Shown here one piece after another: positions 8,388 through 17,184 of a stretch of 64,000 nucleotides of DNA; within the stretch, counting starts at the first letter, position 1, and every line of letters starts with the position of its first letter. The notes below the pieces were generated by a model. It saw only the letters and a list, made by a program, of their open reading frames with translations. It was not told the DNA's origin and ran no database searches. This DNA comes from Novosphingobium sp. JCM 18896. GTDB lineage: Bacteria > Pseudomonadota > Alphaproteobacteria > Sphingomonadales > Sphingomonadaceae. The DNA is taken from positions 744,001 to 808,000 of the forward strand of contig NZ_JAPCZF010000002.1 of the NCBI RefSeq assembly GCF_025938095.1, read 5' to 3'. The position numbers and the translations under genes were made by a program.

Positions 8388-10355
8388 TCAACTGATCGTC
8401 GGCCCGCTGCGTCGGCGCCCAAACGACCAGCTGGGCCCCTCGTCACGCATGATGCCCGATACCTCCTTGCCAATCTGCCGTTCGAGCACAGGTCGCCAAG
8501 GCACGAGTGTAAAATCGCGCGACCGCTCGATGAGCGCAAACCGTCCGCTCGCAAGATTTACGCGCCGGACGAACCGCCCCTCGATCGCCTCCCCCTGCTG
8601 GGCCGGCGCGAAAGGCAGCCCCAACTCCGCCGAAAGGCTTCCAGCCGAGCGCAGCAGGTCGCGTTGCCGTAGCTTCGTGAGGAGATTTGGCGCGTAGAGC
8701 GTCTGCCCACTCTGCTCCTGCGCGAGTTGCTCGGCCACCAGCCATTTCCGGCGCGCAGCCTTCGCGGTCTCGACTTCGCGGCCGAAGCCCGCATCGCGAA
8801 CCGGCACCGGCACAGAACTGATGAGCTCCTGGTCCAGCCAGGTCGCGCCTTCGACGCCCGGCAAGCGCTCGATTGGCACCTGCGACAACACTTCGACCAT
8901 GACCGGTCGATCGCGAACCTGCCGCGCTTCGAAAGCCTCCGCCTTTGCGATGTGATCGGCGCCGATCGTCCAGGCGCCAGCGGGGTTCCTTTCCGGCTCA
9001 CGCGTGAGCCGCCGCATCGCCTCGAGGCGGCGAACATGCGCGGCGATGTATTCCTCCGACGCTCGCGCGTCGAAAAGCTGATGCGCTTCGGACGAGTACA
9101 GGCCATGGCTCGCCCCCGCGACGGCGGCGATGGTCCGGTCGACGTCGCGCACCGCAGCCAGCCGCGGCGTCACGCGCACGATGGCATCGGCGGGCAACGG
9201 CTCGACCGCATCGCTTCTACCGATCGACACATAATGCGCACGTCCGTCGATGCCATCGACGATCAGATAATGGGTATCGCGATGCTCGTCGGCTAGCCCG
9301 CGCATGACGAGGCGGCCGATGACGTGCTGCGCATCCGGCATAGCTGGATCGAAGATCAGGCGCTCCCCCGCCGCGCGGCCAGGCGCCTGCGCGGAGAGCT
9401 CGCGTTGCATGGTGCGGATGATGTCACCGCGCTCCCCCATTCGGCGAAGCGTCTGTTCGAGATCCTTGGCTAGGCGCCAGCGGTCTCCTTCAAGCTGTTC
9501 TGCAAGCCCCATCGCAGCGAGCTTCTGCAGGCGGCCGGCGCGCAGCGAATGTCGGAACGGGTCGGCGCCGCCAACCCGCACTGTCCGATCATCGCCCATG
9601 TCCCTCAGCAATTGCCGATCGATGCCGGTCAGTCGTTCGGCGCTGATGTCCTGGCGCTGACGCGCCTCGATCTCGAGGTCGGTGCGAGGGCCCAAGTCGA
9701 GCGTCGCAATCTGCATCGCGCGCTCACGCAGGCCCTGGCTGATATACTCGGGCGCGATGACCAGGTTTTCGCCGCGGTCGTCCTTGCCGCGCAGGATGAC
9801 ATGCGTGTGCGGGTGACCGGTGTTGTAGTGATCGACCGCTACCCATTCGAGGCGAGTGCCCAGGTCCTGTTCCATCTGCGTCATGAGCCGGCGGACGTAG
9901 GGCTTGAGGTCGGGATACTGATCGGCGTCCTCGGCCGAGACGATGAAACGGAACTGATGCCGGTCGCCGTCCGAGCGCGCGAGGAAGTCCTTCCCGTCGG
10001 CGATGTCGCGATCGGCCGAATAGAGCTGGCCCGGATCCCCCTCTCGCGTCACGCCGTCGCGCTGTACGTATCGTAGGTGCGCCTGTGCCGCGCCCATCCC
10101 TTTGCCCATGAGCTTTACGAGCCGCGCCTTGACGATCACGCGCCGCGCCCGAAAGGCCGCACTGCGATCGCCCGATGAGAGGGCCCGGGCAAGGCTCGCG
10201 CCGCGACCGATGCGCCGGCCATCGAAACGCCCCCGCGAACCAGCGCGCTTGAGCCCGATCTGGACAGCGGCAGCCATAACCTGGTTCCGGTAGGACGGCG
10301 CCTTGCCGCGCTTGCCCATGCGTCCCAGCACCGGTTCGAAGTCTTCGTCCGCCAT
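8388..10355 (-). CDS. Relaxase/mobilization nuclease with DUF3363 domain (VirD2-like)
   Basis: A 655-residue relaxase that would nick oriT and lead the strand during conjugation. The nuclease region holds the three-histidine metal motif in NTGHPHTHVILRG (HxxxH-type, near residue 190), preceded by HQFRFIVSAEDADQY. The C-terminal half matches the DUF3363 extension of ICE relaxases. ATG 10355 is used because GGAG lies seven bases upstream; the frame extends to 10442 without a better start. It is 165 bases upstream of traG on the same strand. A cluster of TCTCGCGA boxes lies just upstream and could be part of its operator or oriT. Confidence 0.92.
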   Translation of the reverse strand: MADEDFEPVLGRMGKRGKAPSYRNQVMAAAVQIGLKRAGSRGRFDGRRIGRGASLARALSSGDRSAAFRARRVIVKARLVKLMGKGMGAAQAHLRYVQRDGVTREGDPGQLYSADRDIADGKDFLARSDGDRHQFRFIVSAEDADQYPDLKPYVRRLMTQMEQDLGTRLEWVAVDHYNTGHPHTHVILRGKDDRGENLVIAPEYISQGLRERAMQIATLDLGPRTDLEIEARQRQDISAERLTGIDRQLLRDMGDDRTVRVGGADPFRHSLRAGRLQKLAAMGLAEQLEGDRWRLAKDLEQTLRRMGERGDIIRTMQRELSAQAPGRAAGERLIFDPAMPDAQHVIGRLVMRGLADEHRDTHYLIVDGIDGRAHYVSIGRSDAVEPLPADAIVRVTPRLAAVRDVDRTIAAVAGASHGLYSSEAHQLFDARASEEYIAAHVRRLEAMRRLTREPERNPAGAWTIGADHIAKAEAFEARQVRDRPVMVEVLSQVPIERLPGVEGATWLDQELISSVPVPVRDAGFGREVETAKAARRKWLVAEQLAQEQSGQTLYAPNLLTKLRQRDLLRSAGSLSAELGLPFAPAQQGEAIEGRFVRRVNLASGRFALIERSRDFTLVPWRPVLERQIGKEVSGIMRDEGPSWSFGRRRSGPTIS

Positions 10356-10460
10356 CGCGCCTCTCCGCGGAGAGCCCTGCTCCCCGGCGAAAACATGGGA
10401 CGACGCCCCCAGCGCACAAGGAGTCTCGCAAAATCGCCTCAAGACCCCAGCTTTTCTGCG

Positions 10461-10571
10461 GCTTTCGAAAACCGTGTCTCGCGACGAAAGAGCCTATCTC
10501 GCGAAAGCCCCAAAATAAGGATGTGCAGACAACAACTTACCAAATCGCGAGATTTGGTCTCTATCTCGCCA
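10461..10571. repeat. TCTCGCGA box cluster upstream of the relaxase (possible oriT or operator)
   Basis: TCTCGCGA occurs at 10477-10484 and again at 10497-10504, exactly 20 bases apart. An inverted copy TCGCGAGA is at 10545-10552, and a one-mismatch copy TCTCGCCA at 10564-10571. The inverted copy is the centre of a dyad with arms CCAAATC and GATTTGG. GCTTTCG/CGAAAGAGC arms flank the first box. Position just upstream of a relaxase gene suits a transfer origin or a regulator site; the function is inferred. Confidence 0.45.
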
Positions 10572-10687
10572 TCTCCGCTTCCCGCCACCCTCTCACTCGC
10601 TTCCAAACATCGCTGGCCGCTTTCACCTCCGGCGAGGACGCAAAAAGGGCTCCCGAGCGACGGCGCCCGGAAGCCCTGATCTGCTGT

Positions 10688-10822
10688 TCAAGGGCTTTGT
10701 TCTTGAGCCGTAAGTTCGGCCCTGGCCAGCTCCAATTCGGCCGCGATCTGGTCGCGTTCTGCAGCCTCGTCACATGCGGAAAGTTCGGCGCGAAGCTCTT
10801 CGATCTGCTGTTCGATGGACAT
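10688..10822 (-). CDS. Small coiled-coil protein, 44 residues
   Basis: A short reading frame beginning MSIEQQIEELRAEL and ending TAQEQSP. The ATG is preceded by a strong ribosome site, GGAGG five bases upstream, which is the main support. The sequence is charged and almost entirely helical, with a heptad-like pattern of leucine, isoleucine and alanine that suggests a coiled coil. It is oriented with the relaxase and DUF736 genes. I do not recognise a family. Confidence 0.55.
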   Translation of the reverse strand: MSIEQQIEELRAELSACDEAAERDQIAAELELARAELTAQEQSP

Positions 10823-11114
10823 GATTTCCTCCCGATTGTCGTAATGACGGGAGGCGCGCCCGGCGCTGCGCGGCCCGGGTCAAGTACCGCGAAGCGGCCG
10901 CGTCAGCGGCGATTGGGGTAACGATTTTTTGCGGGCGAACGGCGCTAGCGGGCCTGCGCAAGTCCCGCGCCGCCCGCAAAAAATGGTGGGTCCCGATCGT
11001 CCTTGAGGCGGGTCGCGCAGCGCCGGATACTGGGCGGACCCGAGCAGAAAATTCGTTCCCCACCCTGCCATTTCAGGATGAAAAATCGGCGCATCCGGTA
11101 AGCGACGGATGCAC

Positions 11115-11150
11115 AAAAAGGCCCCCGCGCAGATCGCTCCGCGCGGGGCT
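11115..11150 (-). terminator. Rho-independent terminator after the DUF736 gene
   Basis: Read on the minus strand, a GC-rich hairpin (GCCCCGCGC paired with GCGCGGGGGC) is followed by CCTTTTTG. It starts seven bases beyond the DUF736 stop. Confidence 0.75.
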
Positions 11151-11157
11151 TTCCGGT

Positions 11158-11478
11158 TCAGTTGCTGGGGTTCCAGATCAGCGCGAAGGTGTCGTCATCG
11201 TCCTGACCGGCGGCGCGGCCAAGGTTCGCGAAGAGCGGCCGGTTGCCGAGTTCGGGCGCCGCCATCGAGATACGAATGTATTCGTTGCCGCTGACCTCAC
11301 CGGTGCGGATCCAGCCGCCGCCGAGTTCGACGCCGCCGGCGAAGACCCGGTAGTCGGGCTGCTCGCCCATCTTGGCGCGGTTGGGAACGATCTGGATCTC
11401 GGCGCTCACAGAAAGCGTGCGGATCGAACCCTTGAAGCTGCCGTCCTGCTGGCGGCTGACGTGACCGATTGCGGGCAT
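11158..11478 (-). CDS. DUF736 family protein
   Basis: A 106-residue protein that begins MPAIGHVSRQQDGSFKG and contains YRVFAGGVELGGGW and EYIRISMAAPELG, matching DUF736. This family is almost confined to ICEs and plasmids of Proteobacteria; its biochemical role is unknown. ATG 11478 has GGAG seven bases upstream, while the open frame runs on to 11685 without a better start. It lies between the ParB-like gene and the relaxase, the usual order in this element type, and has its own terminator. Confidence 0.9.
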   Translation of the reverse strand: MPAIGHVSRQQDGSFKGSIRTLSVSAEIQIVPNRAKMGEQPDYRVFAGGVELGGGWIRTGEVSGNEYIRISMAAPELGNRPLFANLGRAAGQDDDDTFALIWNPSN

Positions 11479-11836
11479 GGTAGATCTCCTCGTAAACCCG
11501 CCCGGACCAATTCCGGGCGATGGCCGACCGCTGGGGACGGCTTCCAGCCGCGCGGCAAACCGCAGGCCGCAGCGCAGCGGAGGACCGGAGCGGACGGGCT
11601 GATTTGGACGCGAAGCGGGCGCGAGGAGCCGCCGCCAGGCGGCGGGGAAATCAGTTCGAACGCGATGGTTTCGGGCGCGTGGCAAGCCGTTCCAGGTCCT
11701 GGCCGGAGCTCTGGAATCGGCCGAGATGTCAACGAGGACGTGTCCAATGCCGACCGGGCATCAGCGCCCCGGCGATCCCAAAGCGGGATGATCCACACTG
11801 TTCAGAGGCACTGGAAAGACGCTAAAACTCAACGAG

Positions 11837-12016
11837 ATGGGGGATCAGAACAACAGTTTCGACAGCGTGCGGCGGCTGATCGAGAGGCTGGCGTCGGCCC
11901 CGGTATGCGATGTCTGCATTGCCGAGCGCCTCGATCTCGCGCCGGGCGAACCCGTCGAGCTCCACACCCACGAACTGGCCGGGATCGACGGCTTCGCCGC
12001 AATCTCCACGCCCTAA
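11837..12016 (+). CDS. Small conserved-looking protein with CxxC motif, 59 residues
   Basis: A plus-strand frame that begins MGDQNNSFDSVRRLIERLA and continues with VCDVCIAERLDL and THELAGIDGF. The pattern of an IERL helix, CxxC, IAERL helix and HELAG turn recalls small winged-helix-like proteins carried on sphingomonad mobile elements. This is from memory of the pattern, not a search. The ribosome site is weak, so translation is uncertain. It runs opposite to its neighbours and lies between DUF736 and the parB terminator. Confidence 0.4.
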   Translation: MGDQNNSFDSVRRLIERLASAPVCDVCIAERLDLAPGEPVELHTHELAGIDGFAAISTP

Positions 12017-12039
12017 TCCGGTGATCAATCCAGTTCACA

Positions 12040-12091
12040 TGCGGGAAGGTTCGTGTCCCCTAACTGCGGGGAAGTTGGTGTCCGTTGACAC
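12040..12091. repeat. Degenerate direct repeat with small hairpin
   Basis: Two 19-base copies starting TGCGGG and ending GTGTCC, at 12040-12058 and 12065-12083, match at 16 of 19 positions and are offset by 25 bases. The second is followed by a GTGTC-CGTT-GACAC dyad at 12078-12091. They could be an insertion-sequence end remnant or a protein-binding array; neither is proven. Confidence 0.35.
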
Positions 12092-12141
12092 GACGTCCGT
12101 AACTCTTCCTGTGCGCCCCGGCATTCGCCCTTTGCACTAAC

Positions 12142-12183
12142 GAAAAACCGCCCCGCGAGCCGCATCAGCGGCGAGCGGGGCGG
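12142..12183 (-). terminator. Rho-independent terminator of the parB transcript
   Basis: On the minus strand, CCGCCCCGC and GCGGGGCGG form the stem, with an inner GCCGC/GCGGC extension, and TTTTTC follows. It lies 67 bases beyond the ParB-like stop. Confidence 0.85.
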
Positions 12184-12249
12184 CCGAAAATTCCGCCTGT
12201 TCTATGCGAAGATAAGAGGGTGGCGCGGCACCGCGCCACCCTCCGGCAA

Positions 12250-14058
12250 TCACGCGGCCAAAGGCTGCGGCGGCGGCGCGCGGTTTTCCCCGGCCTCATC
12301 CTCGCCGGGCGCCTCGCACGACATCGCTTCACGTGCGCCTTCGACGATCTCAGCCGCCACAACCGAGCCCACGCCGCCGCGTTCTGTGTAGGCCGAGGGC
12401 GGGAAGGCCAGCCAGCGCGGCACCCAGCCCTCGACCTTCTCGCGGCCATCGGCCCCGGCGAGATGCGCCTCGATAATGCCCTTCAAGGTCTTGCCCTTCT
12501 CCTTGGCATTGGCTTGCGCGACCCGCGCGCCCGCCACGTCCTCGACCATCGCGACGAGCACTTCGCGGTCGCGCAAGAGGTCGAAGAACACGTCGTCGGC
12601 CTGCCAGTACTGCGCCATATCGACACCGATTTCGCTCGCGACGGCATCGACGGCAGGGCTCCCGGCGTGGAGCGTTTCGCCCATGACGACGGCCAGCACC
12701 GCCATGACGTCCTCGTCGCCGAGCGCCATGAGACGCAGGAAAAGCCCTGAGAGACGGAAGCCATCGCCATTGCCACCGGTCACGCGCGGCTCGTCCTCGG
12801 CCAAGCCGAGCAGGCGCAGCACCTTGAGCCGGGCGAGATCGAATTCGGCCTCGCCCTTCGACGCCGCAACGCTCTGAGACACCCCATCATCGCGGGTAGC
12901 CTGTGGCTCGGGCCTGACAGTCCAGAGCGGCGAACCGACGACGGCATGCGCGACCATCAGCCGCAGCGCCACGCCCGGAGAGCCGAGCAAGGCCGCGCGC
13001 GTCGCAGCGTGGCGGTGCAGATCGACATAGGTCCCGAGATTGGCCGTGACCTCGGCACGCACCGGCTTTGCGGCGGGTTGCCCGCCCTCGCCCTTCTCGG
13101 CCGCACGCCCTTCCTTCTGGCTGACATAGCCCTCGTGGAAGGTGACCTCGCCGCTTTGCGCCACGTCGATGTAGACGCGCCCGCCCTTACGCTTGGCCGC
13201 CTTCTGGTGCTGCCACGCGTGGAACCACTCGCCGCGCGGTACGACGACGACTTCGCGCCAGCCCGCTTCAAGATAGGCGGCGCGGCGCGCCTCGATGGCC
13301 TCGTCCTGCTTGGCCCAGAACGCGTCGGCATCGGCGAAATAGGCATCGTCGCCGAAGAGGTCGGCGACCTGCGCCATGCCCTCGGGATCGAACAGCGCGA
13401 AGCGCAGCGGGATCGACTGCCCGCCGAGCAGCCAGGACTTGAGGCCTTGGCCCATCGGGGCGCGCTTTTCGGGATCGTCCAGGAGCGCGAGCCATTCGCG
13501 CTGGCGCACCTTGCTCGCGAGCGTCAGGTGCCGAACAGTCGCGCGGTCAATCTCCTCGCGGCGATAGAGGTCGCGGATACGCGGCAGCAGGTTGCCGAGT
13601 GCGAGCACGCGGCGGACCATGAGATCGGGCATGCCGAAGGTTTCGGCGATCTCGGTGGGGTCGCGGCCTTCCTTCACGAGACGAACGAAGGTTTCCCACT
13701 GGGTGACCTCGTCGGGATCGCGGCGCGCGACGTTCTCGATCAGCGAGGCCTCGATGGCGGCGGCATCGTCGCCCTCGTCGAGGATCGCGCAGGGCATCGG
13801 GTCGGCTTCGAACGCCTCGTCCTCCCCGCAGGCGGCACGGCGCTCCTCGGCCACGGTCAGCGCCGCATGCAATCGCCGCGCGCCCGCGACGACCTCGAAA
13901 CAGTCCGGCGCGCAATTGGGCCGAACCAGCAGCGGCACGATGACGCCGCGCTGGCGCACGGTCGGCAGGATATCCGAAATATCGGGAGCCTTGCGCGAAT
14001 GGCGCATGTTGGCCTTGCTGACGCTGAGCTTGTCCAAGGCGATGAATTGGAGTTTCAT
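12250..14058 (-). CDS. ParB/RepB/Spo0J family partition-like protein of ICE
   Basis: A 602-residue protein with a ParB/Srx N-terminal domain (NMRHSRK, then GVIVPLLVRPN and VVAGARRLHAA, the box II-like arginine motif). A KorB/HTH-like central part follows (VTQWETFVRLVKEGRDPTEIAETFG). The long C-terminal half is unlike chromosomal ParB. Such long ParB-like proteins are standard in sphingomonad ICEs and plasmids, next to DUF2958 and ArdC. Its role may be element maintenance or regulation. ATG 14058 is chosen because the domain starts there and GAGG lies eight bases upstream; the frame to 14535 upstream is noncoding-like. No ParA partner is present. Confidence 0.85.
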   Translation of the reverse strand: MKLQFIALDKLSVSKANMRHSRKAPDISDILPTVRQRGVIVPLLVRPNCAPDCFEVVAGARRLHAALTVAEERRAACGEDEAFEADPMPCAILDEGDDAAAIEASLIENVARRDPDEVTQWETFVRLVKEGRDPTEIAETFGMPDLMVRRVLALGNLLPRIRDLYRREEIDRATVRHLTLASKVRQREWLALLDDPEKRAPMGQGLKSWLLGGQSIPLRFALFDPEGMAQVADLFGDDAYFADADAFWAKQDEAIEARRAAYLEAGWREVVVVPRGEWFHAWQHQKAAKRKGGRVYIDVAQSGEVTFHEGYVSQKEGRAAEKGEGGQPAAKPVRAEVTANLGTYVDLHRHAATRAALLGSPGVALRLMVAHAVVGSPLWTVRPEPQATRDDGVSQSVAASKGEAEFDLARLKVLRLLGLAEDEPRVTGGNGDGFRLSGLFLRLMALGDEDVMAVLAVVMGETLHAGSPAVDAVASEIGVDMAQYWQADDVFFDLLRDREVLVAMVEDVAGARVAQANAKEKGKTLKGIIEAHLAGADGREKVEGWVPRWLAFPPSAYTERGGVGSVVAAEIVEGAREAMSCEAPGEDEAGENRAPPPQPLAA

Positions 14059-14158
14059 GACAGGTACCTCAACATGGGTGCCGGTCCGCCTATTGGCTTC
14101 GATCCCTTGCGGCGGGCCGGCTTTGGATGGGCGGCGAACGGCCGCCCGCGTCATCCGC

Positions 14159-14608
14159 CTAGTCCTCGCCGTCTCGATCGGCGCGGGGCGGAAGCTGGGA
14201 GCGGCCTGACGCACCATCGGAATGGCGCGCGGCGGCGCGGAAGCTGGCTTCGGCATGAAGGATCGACCCGGCGCGGCGCGCGGCCTCGGTCCACTGCGAC
14301 AAGGTCTTGTCGGTCCTGAAACCGAGATCGCGCTCGATCCTGAGGCCAAAGGGCAGGCGTACGTCGGCGATCTCGGAGAGGCTGAACACGCCGGGTTCCG
14401 GGAACCCGAATCCGAGGTCGGCGAGCCCGAACAGCGTGTCGTCGTCGGCATAGAGTTCGCTCGCGAGCCACGTCGCCGGGCCGAGCGGATTGAACAGCTT
14501 GACGACCGGAATGGGATCGGGCGCTTCCATGCCATCGCGGTCGGCGGTGCGGCGCGCGAAGTGATTGAAGCGGAGCGAGGCGCGTAGCGCGGGAGGCAGG
14601 ACGATCAT
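14159..14608 (-). CDS. DUF2958 domain-containing protein
   Basis: A 149-residue protein with the DUF2958 core: KLFNPLGPATWLASEL, DTLFGLADLGFGFPEPG, SLSEIADVRLPFG and IERDLGFRTDKTLSQW. The family is typical of mobile elements and its function is unknown. It overlaps the ArdC stop by four bases, so the two are translationally coupled. It is followed by the ParB-like gene after about 100 bases. Confidence 0.85.
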   Translation of the reverse strand: MIVLPPALRASLRFNHFARRTADRDGMEAPDPIPVVKLFNPLGPATWLASELYADDDTLFGLADLGFGFPEPGVFSLSEIADVRLPFGLRIERDLGFRTDKTLSQWTEAARRAGSILHAEASFRAAARHSDGASGRSQLPPRADRDGED

Positions 14609-15639
14609 GCCGCGTCCCCCACCCGCGCTGCAGCGCTTAGTCCGGTATCCTCGAATTCGCCATCGGCGACTTCGTCACCGATTTGCCCGGCTCTACCCTG
14701 CACAATCTTGGCCTCGGCATGGCGGCCGAGCAGCCAGTCGGCAGCCTTGCTGGCTTGGCTCGCCGCGCGGAAGATCGCGCGGTTGTCCTCGCTCAGCACC
14801 TCGAACCAGGCGCCGATATAGTCGGAATGGCGCACGGTCGGGACGATCCCGAGCGCGGCGCAGACGAAAGCCGAGCCCATCTCGGCAACGAGTTCCTCGC
14901 GTGCATAGCCGGGCGAGCCGAAGGGATCGTCCATCGGCCGCGCGAGCCGCGAAGCATGCCCCGTCGCGTGGGTCAGCTCGTGGAAGACCGTGCGATAGAA
15001 ATTGATCTGGTCGAAGAACAGCGGCTGGGGCGGCACCTGCACGAAGTCCGCCGAAGGCCGATAGAAGGCCTTGTCCCCGCCGATCCGAAAATCGATGCCC
15101 GAGGCCGCGACGACCTCTTCGGCCGCAACGACGATCTCGCGTTCGGGCAGCGGCGCGGGAGTGGCCTCGATCCGTTCGGGCAGGCCATCGCACTGGGCGA
15201 CGTTGAACAGGGTGAAGCGCTTGAGGAAGGGCACGTCCCGCGCCTCGCCGCCCGTCTCGAGCGCGCGCGCTTTCTCGCTCTCGGGCGTGAAGCGGTCGGC
15301 ATAGACGACGCCGGTTCCCTTCTCGCCGCGCCGCACCGAGCCGCCAAGGTCCTGTGCTTGCCGGAAGGTCAGCCAGCCCTGCGAGGGATAGCCGCCCGCG
15401 ATGACCGCGCTCCAGAGGATGAGGACGTTGATCCCCGAGTAGGGCCGCCTCGATGCCGCATTGCGCGGCAGCCCCGCGCCCGTGGCCCCGGCAAGCCCCC
15501 AAGGCTGCACCCATGGCAGGCGGCCTTCGGCAAGCTCGGCGAGAATGCGGCTCGTCACCTCGTCGTAGAGACAGGCCCGCGCTTCTCGGCGCGGCGCGCA
15601 AGATTGCCGGTTGACGGAACGGTTGGGATGCTGGCGCAA
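14605..15639 (-). CDS. ArdC-like antirestriction protein with zincin-like metallopeptidase domain
   Basis: A 344-residue protein with an N-terminal ArdC ssDNA-binding region (PWVQPWG, YSGINVLILW, GWLTFRQAQDLGGSVRRGEKG) and a C-terminal zincin domain with HELTHATGH (HExxH). Family members protect incoming DNA from host restriction during conjugation. Translation most likely begins at TTG 15639: the bases before it include GGAGGTGATCC, an unusually long perfect complement to the 16S rRNA 3' end. It heads a DUF2958-ParB operon. A GC-rich noncoding stretch lies upstream. Confidence 0.9.
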   Translation of the reverse strand: MRQHPNRSVNRQSCAPRREARACLYDEVTSRILAELAEGRLPWVQPWGLAGATGAGLPRNAASRRPYSGINVLILWSAVIAGGYPSQGWLTFRQAQDLGGSVRRGEKGTGVVYADRFTPESEKARALETGGEARDVPFLKRFTLFNVAQCDGLPERIEATPAPLPEREIVVAAEEVVAASGIDFRIGGDKAFYRPSADFVQVPPQPLFFDQINFYRTVFHELTHATGHASRLARPMDDPFGSPGYAREELVAEMGSAFVCAALGIVPTVRHSDYIGAWFEVLSEDNRAIFRAASQASKAADWLLGRHAEAKIVQGRAGQIGDEVADGEFEDTGLSAAARVGDAA

Positions 15640-16393
15640 GGATCACCTCCACACGCCGCCCCAAAAGCCCCATGGCCTTCCCCCGAAAGCGGAGGGTGGG
15701 CGGCGAGACGACCTGCCGGCCGCGCCCAGGAGGGGGCCCGCACCCGTAGGGCCGCAACGGAGTGGAGGAGCCGGCGGAACGCCGGCTTGCGGGGCACCGG
15801 CGCGCGGCCAGAAGGGCGCGCCGCTCACCCGCCGCGCGTCGGGGACAGGCCACCAACAACGACGCCGCGCCCACGAGGCGCGGCGTCCGCTTCCCGGAGC
15901 GCGACGGCGCTCCGGCCCGCCACAGGATCGTCACCTTCGGCCGGGACGCAGAGCGGCCCGGCGGAGCTTGGCGAGCGGCAAGCGAGCCTAGCGCAGTAGA
16001 GCGTGGTCGCCCCGCCGGGGCGAGGCGGCGAATGTCCTTCAGGCTGGACTCGCTCCGACGCTCGCCGGATTCGCCTCGACGCAGAGGTTAGAGGGCAGAG
16101 GAACCCGAGACTCTCTCCCCGCATAGTCCAGGGCATAGCAATCACGATCACAGGGATCCCGCCCCCATCGAACGCGTCGGCTACGACCCGGGCACCAGGG
16201 CATTGACCCGTCTGGTTCCGCGGCAGTCGCCGCTAAGATTTCTCAGACGTTCCCCCCGAGGTCTACGAACAGCTCTGCGGCGGCGATGAGCAGGATCCTC
16301 CCCGATGCGACCGCATGGCCGACCCAGCGTTCCCCAAGCTCGGCTGCCACCGCCAGTGACGCGGATCACAACAACCAGAGAAGGAATAGACGA
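15640..16393. other. GC-rich noncoding region with hairpins between divergent ArdC and DUF3606 genes
   Basis: About 750 bases without a supported gene. It has several strong dyads, the clearest being GACGCCGCGCC with GGCGCGGCGTC around 15859-15885 and a GCCGGC/GCCGGC hairpin near 15770. It must hold the promoters of both divergent transcripts. No replication protein or iteron array is evident. Confidence 0.5.
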
Positions 16394-16576
16394 ATGTCAG
16401 ACGACAAGACGGAGCAGGGTATCGACCGCAGGTTCGTCGCATCCGGCGAGGACTACGAGGTCCGCCATTTCGCGGAACGACATGACATCTCGATCGAACA
16501 GGCCGAGAGGCTGATCGAGCAACACGGCAACGGCCGGACAAAGCTGGATGAGGCGGCAAAGGCGCTCAAGGTCTGA
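16394..16576 (+). CDS. DUF3606 domain-containing small protein
   Basis: A 60-residue protein that begins MSDDKTEQGIDRRFV and contains the DUF3606 signature (DYEVRHFAERHDIS, then EQAERLIEQHGNGRTKLDEAA). The family is small, of unknown function, and common in Alphaproteobacteria and their mobile elements. ATG 16394 has AAGGA eight bases upstream. It is transcribed away from ArdC and stands alone. Helix-turn-helix-like character is possible but not proven. Confidence 0.75.
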   Translation: MSDDKTEQGIDRRFVASGEDYEVRHFAERHDISIEQAERLIEQHGNGRTKLDEAAKALKV

Positions 16577-16825
16577 CGACGATCTACCTCGAAGCGACAA
16601 AAGGCGGGGAAAGCTCGCACCGACGGTCGCAACCAAAATGACGAAGCCGCCTTGATCCGCTAGCGGGCGGGCCATGGCGTTCCTTTGCAATTTTGGCCAG
16701 CACAAGCCCTCGGTCCACTCGCTTCGCCACCTTAAGGATGGCGGCGACGGGCCACCAGGTCCCGCGCCCTTAGACCAAAGGTTCGCCCGTACCGATTGCC
16801 TGTCCTCCATCAATCCGCGGGCAGC

Positions 16826-17050
16826 TCAGACAATCTTGCCTCCCCCTCCCGTGCTTTCCGACCAAAGCACGACGTCCTTGGCATGGTAGCTGATGCGCCT
16901 GCAGTGCCGGCGATATCGCGGCCCTTCACCCCGCGCTCGAAGCTGCTCGAGATAGCGCAGCGACACGCCCAGATAGTATGCGACCAGCTTGGGATTGACG
17001 AAGGGGCAAGCGCCAGGCTCTAGTGCCCGCGCGAACGCGTCGTCGGCCAT
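16826..17050 (-). CDS. AlpA/excisionase-like helix-turn-helix protein
   Basis: A 74-residue protein with the compact winged-helix pattern of AlpA or excisionase proteins: VAYYLGVSLRYLEQLRARGEGPRYRRH, then ISYHAKDVVLWSES. Such proteins regulate integrases or act as directionality factors. ATG 17050 has GGAGG five bases upstream, so the frame's extension to 17104 is not used. It sits between DUF3606 and the LuxR gene in the accessory block. The DNA target is unknown. Confidence 0.75.
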   Translation of the reverse strand: MADDAFARALEPGACPFVNPKLVAYYLGVSLRYLEQLRARGEGPRYRRHCRRISYHAKDVVLWSESTGGGGKIV

Positions 17051-17184
17051 AAGGACCTCCAAGAGAGGATCTGATTGATGAACACGCACTTGGCGCTGAG
17101 GCACCGGAAGCTACTCTCGGTCCGCAATCGCCGCGCCGAGAACGCCAGCAGTATGGATCGCTAGAAGGCGGTGGGACAATCCCC

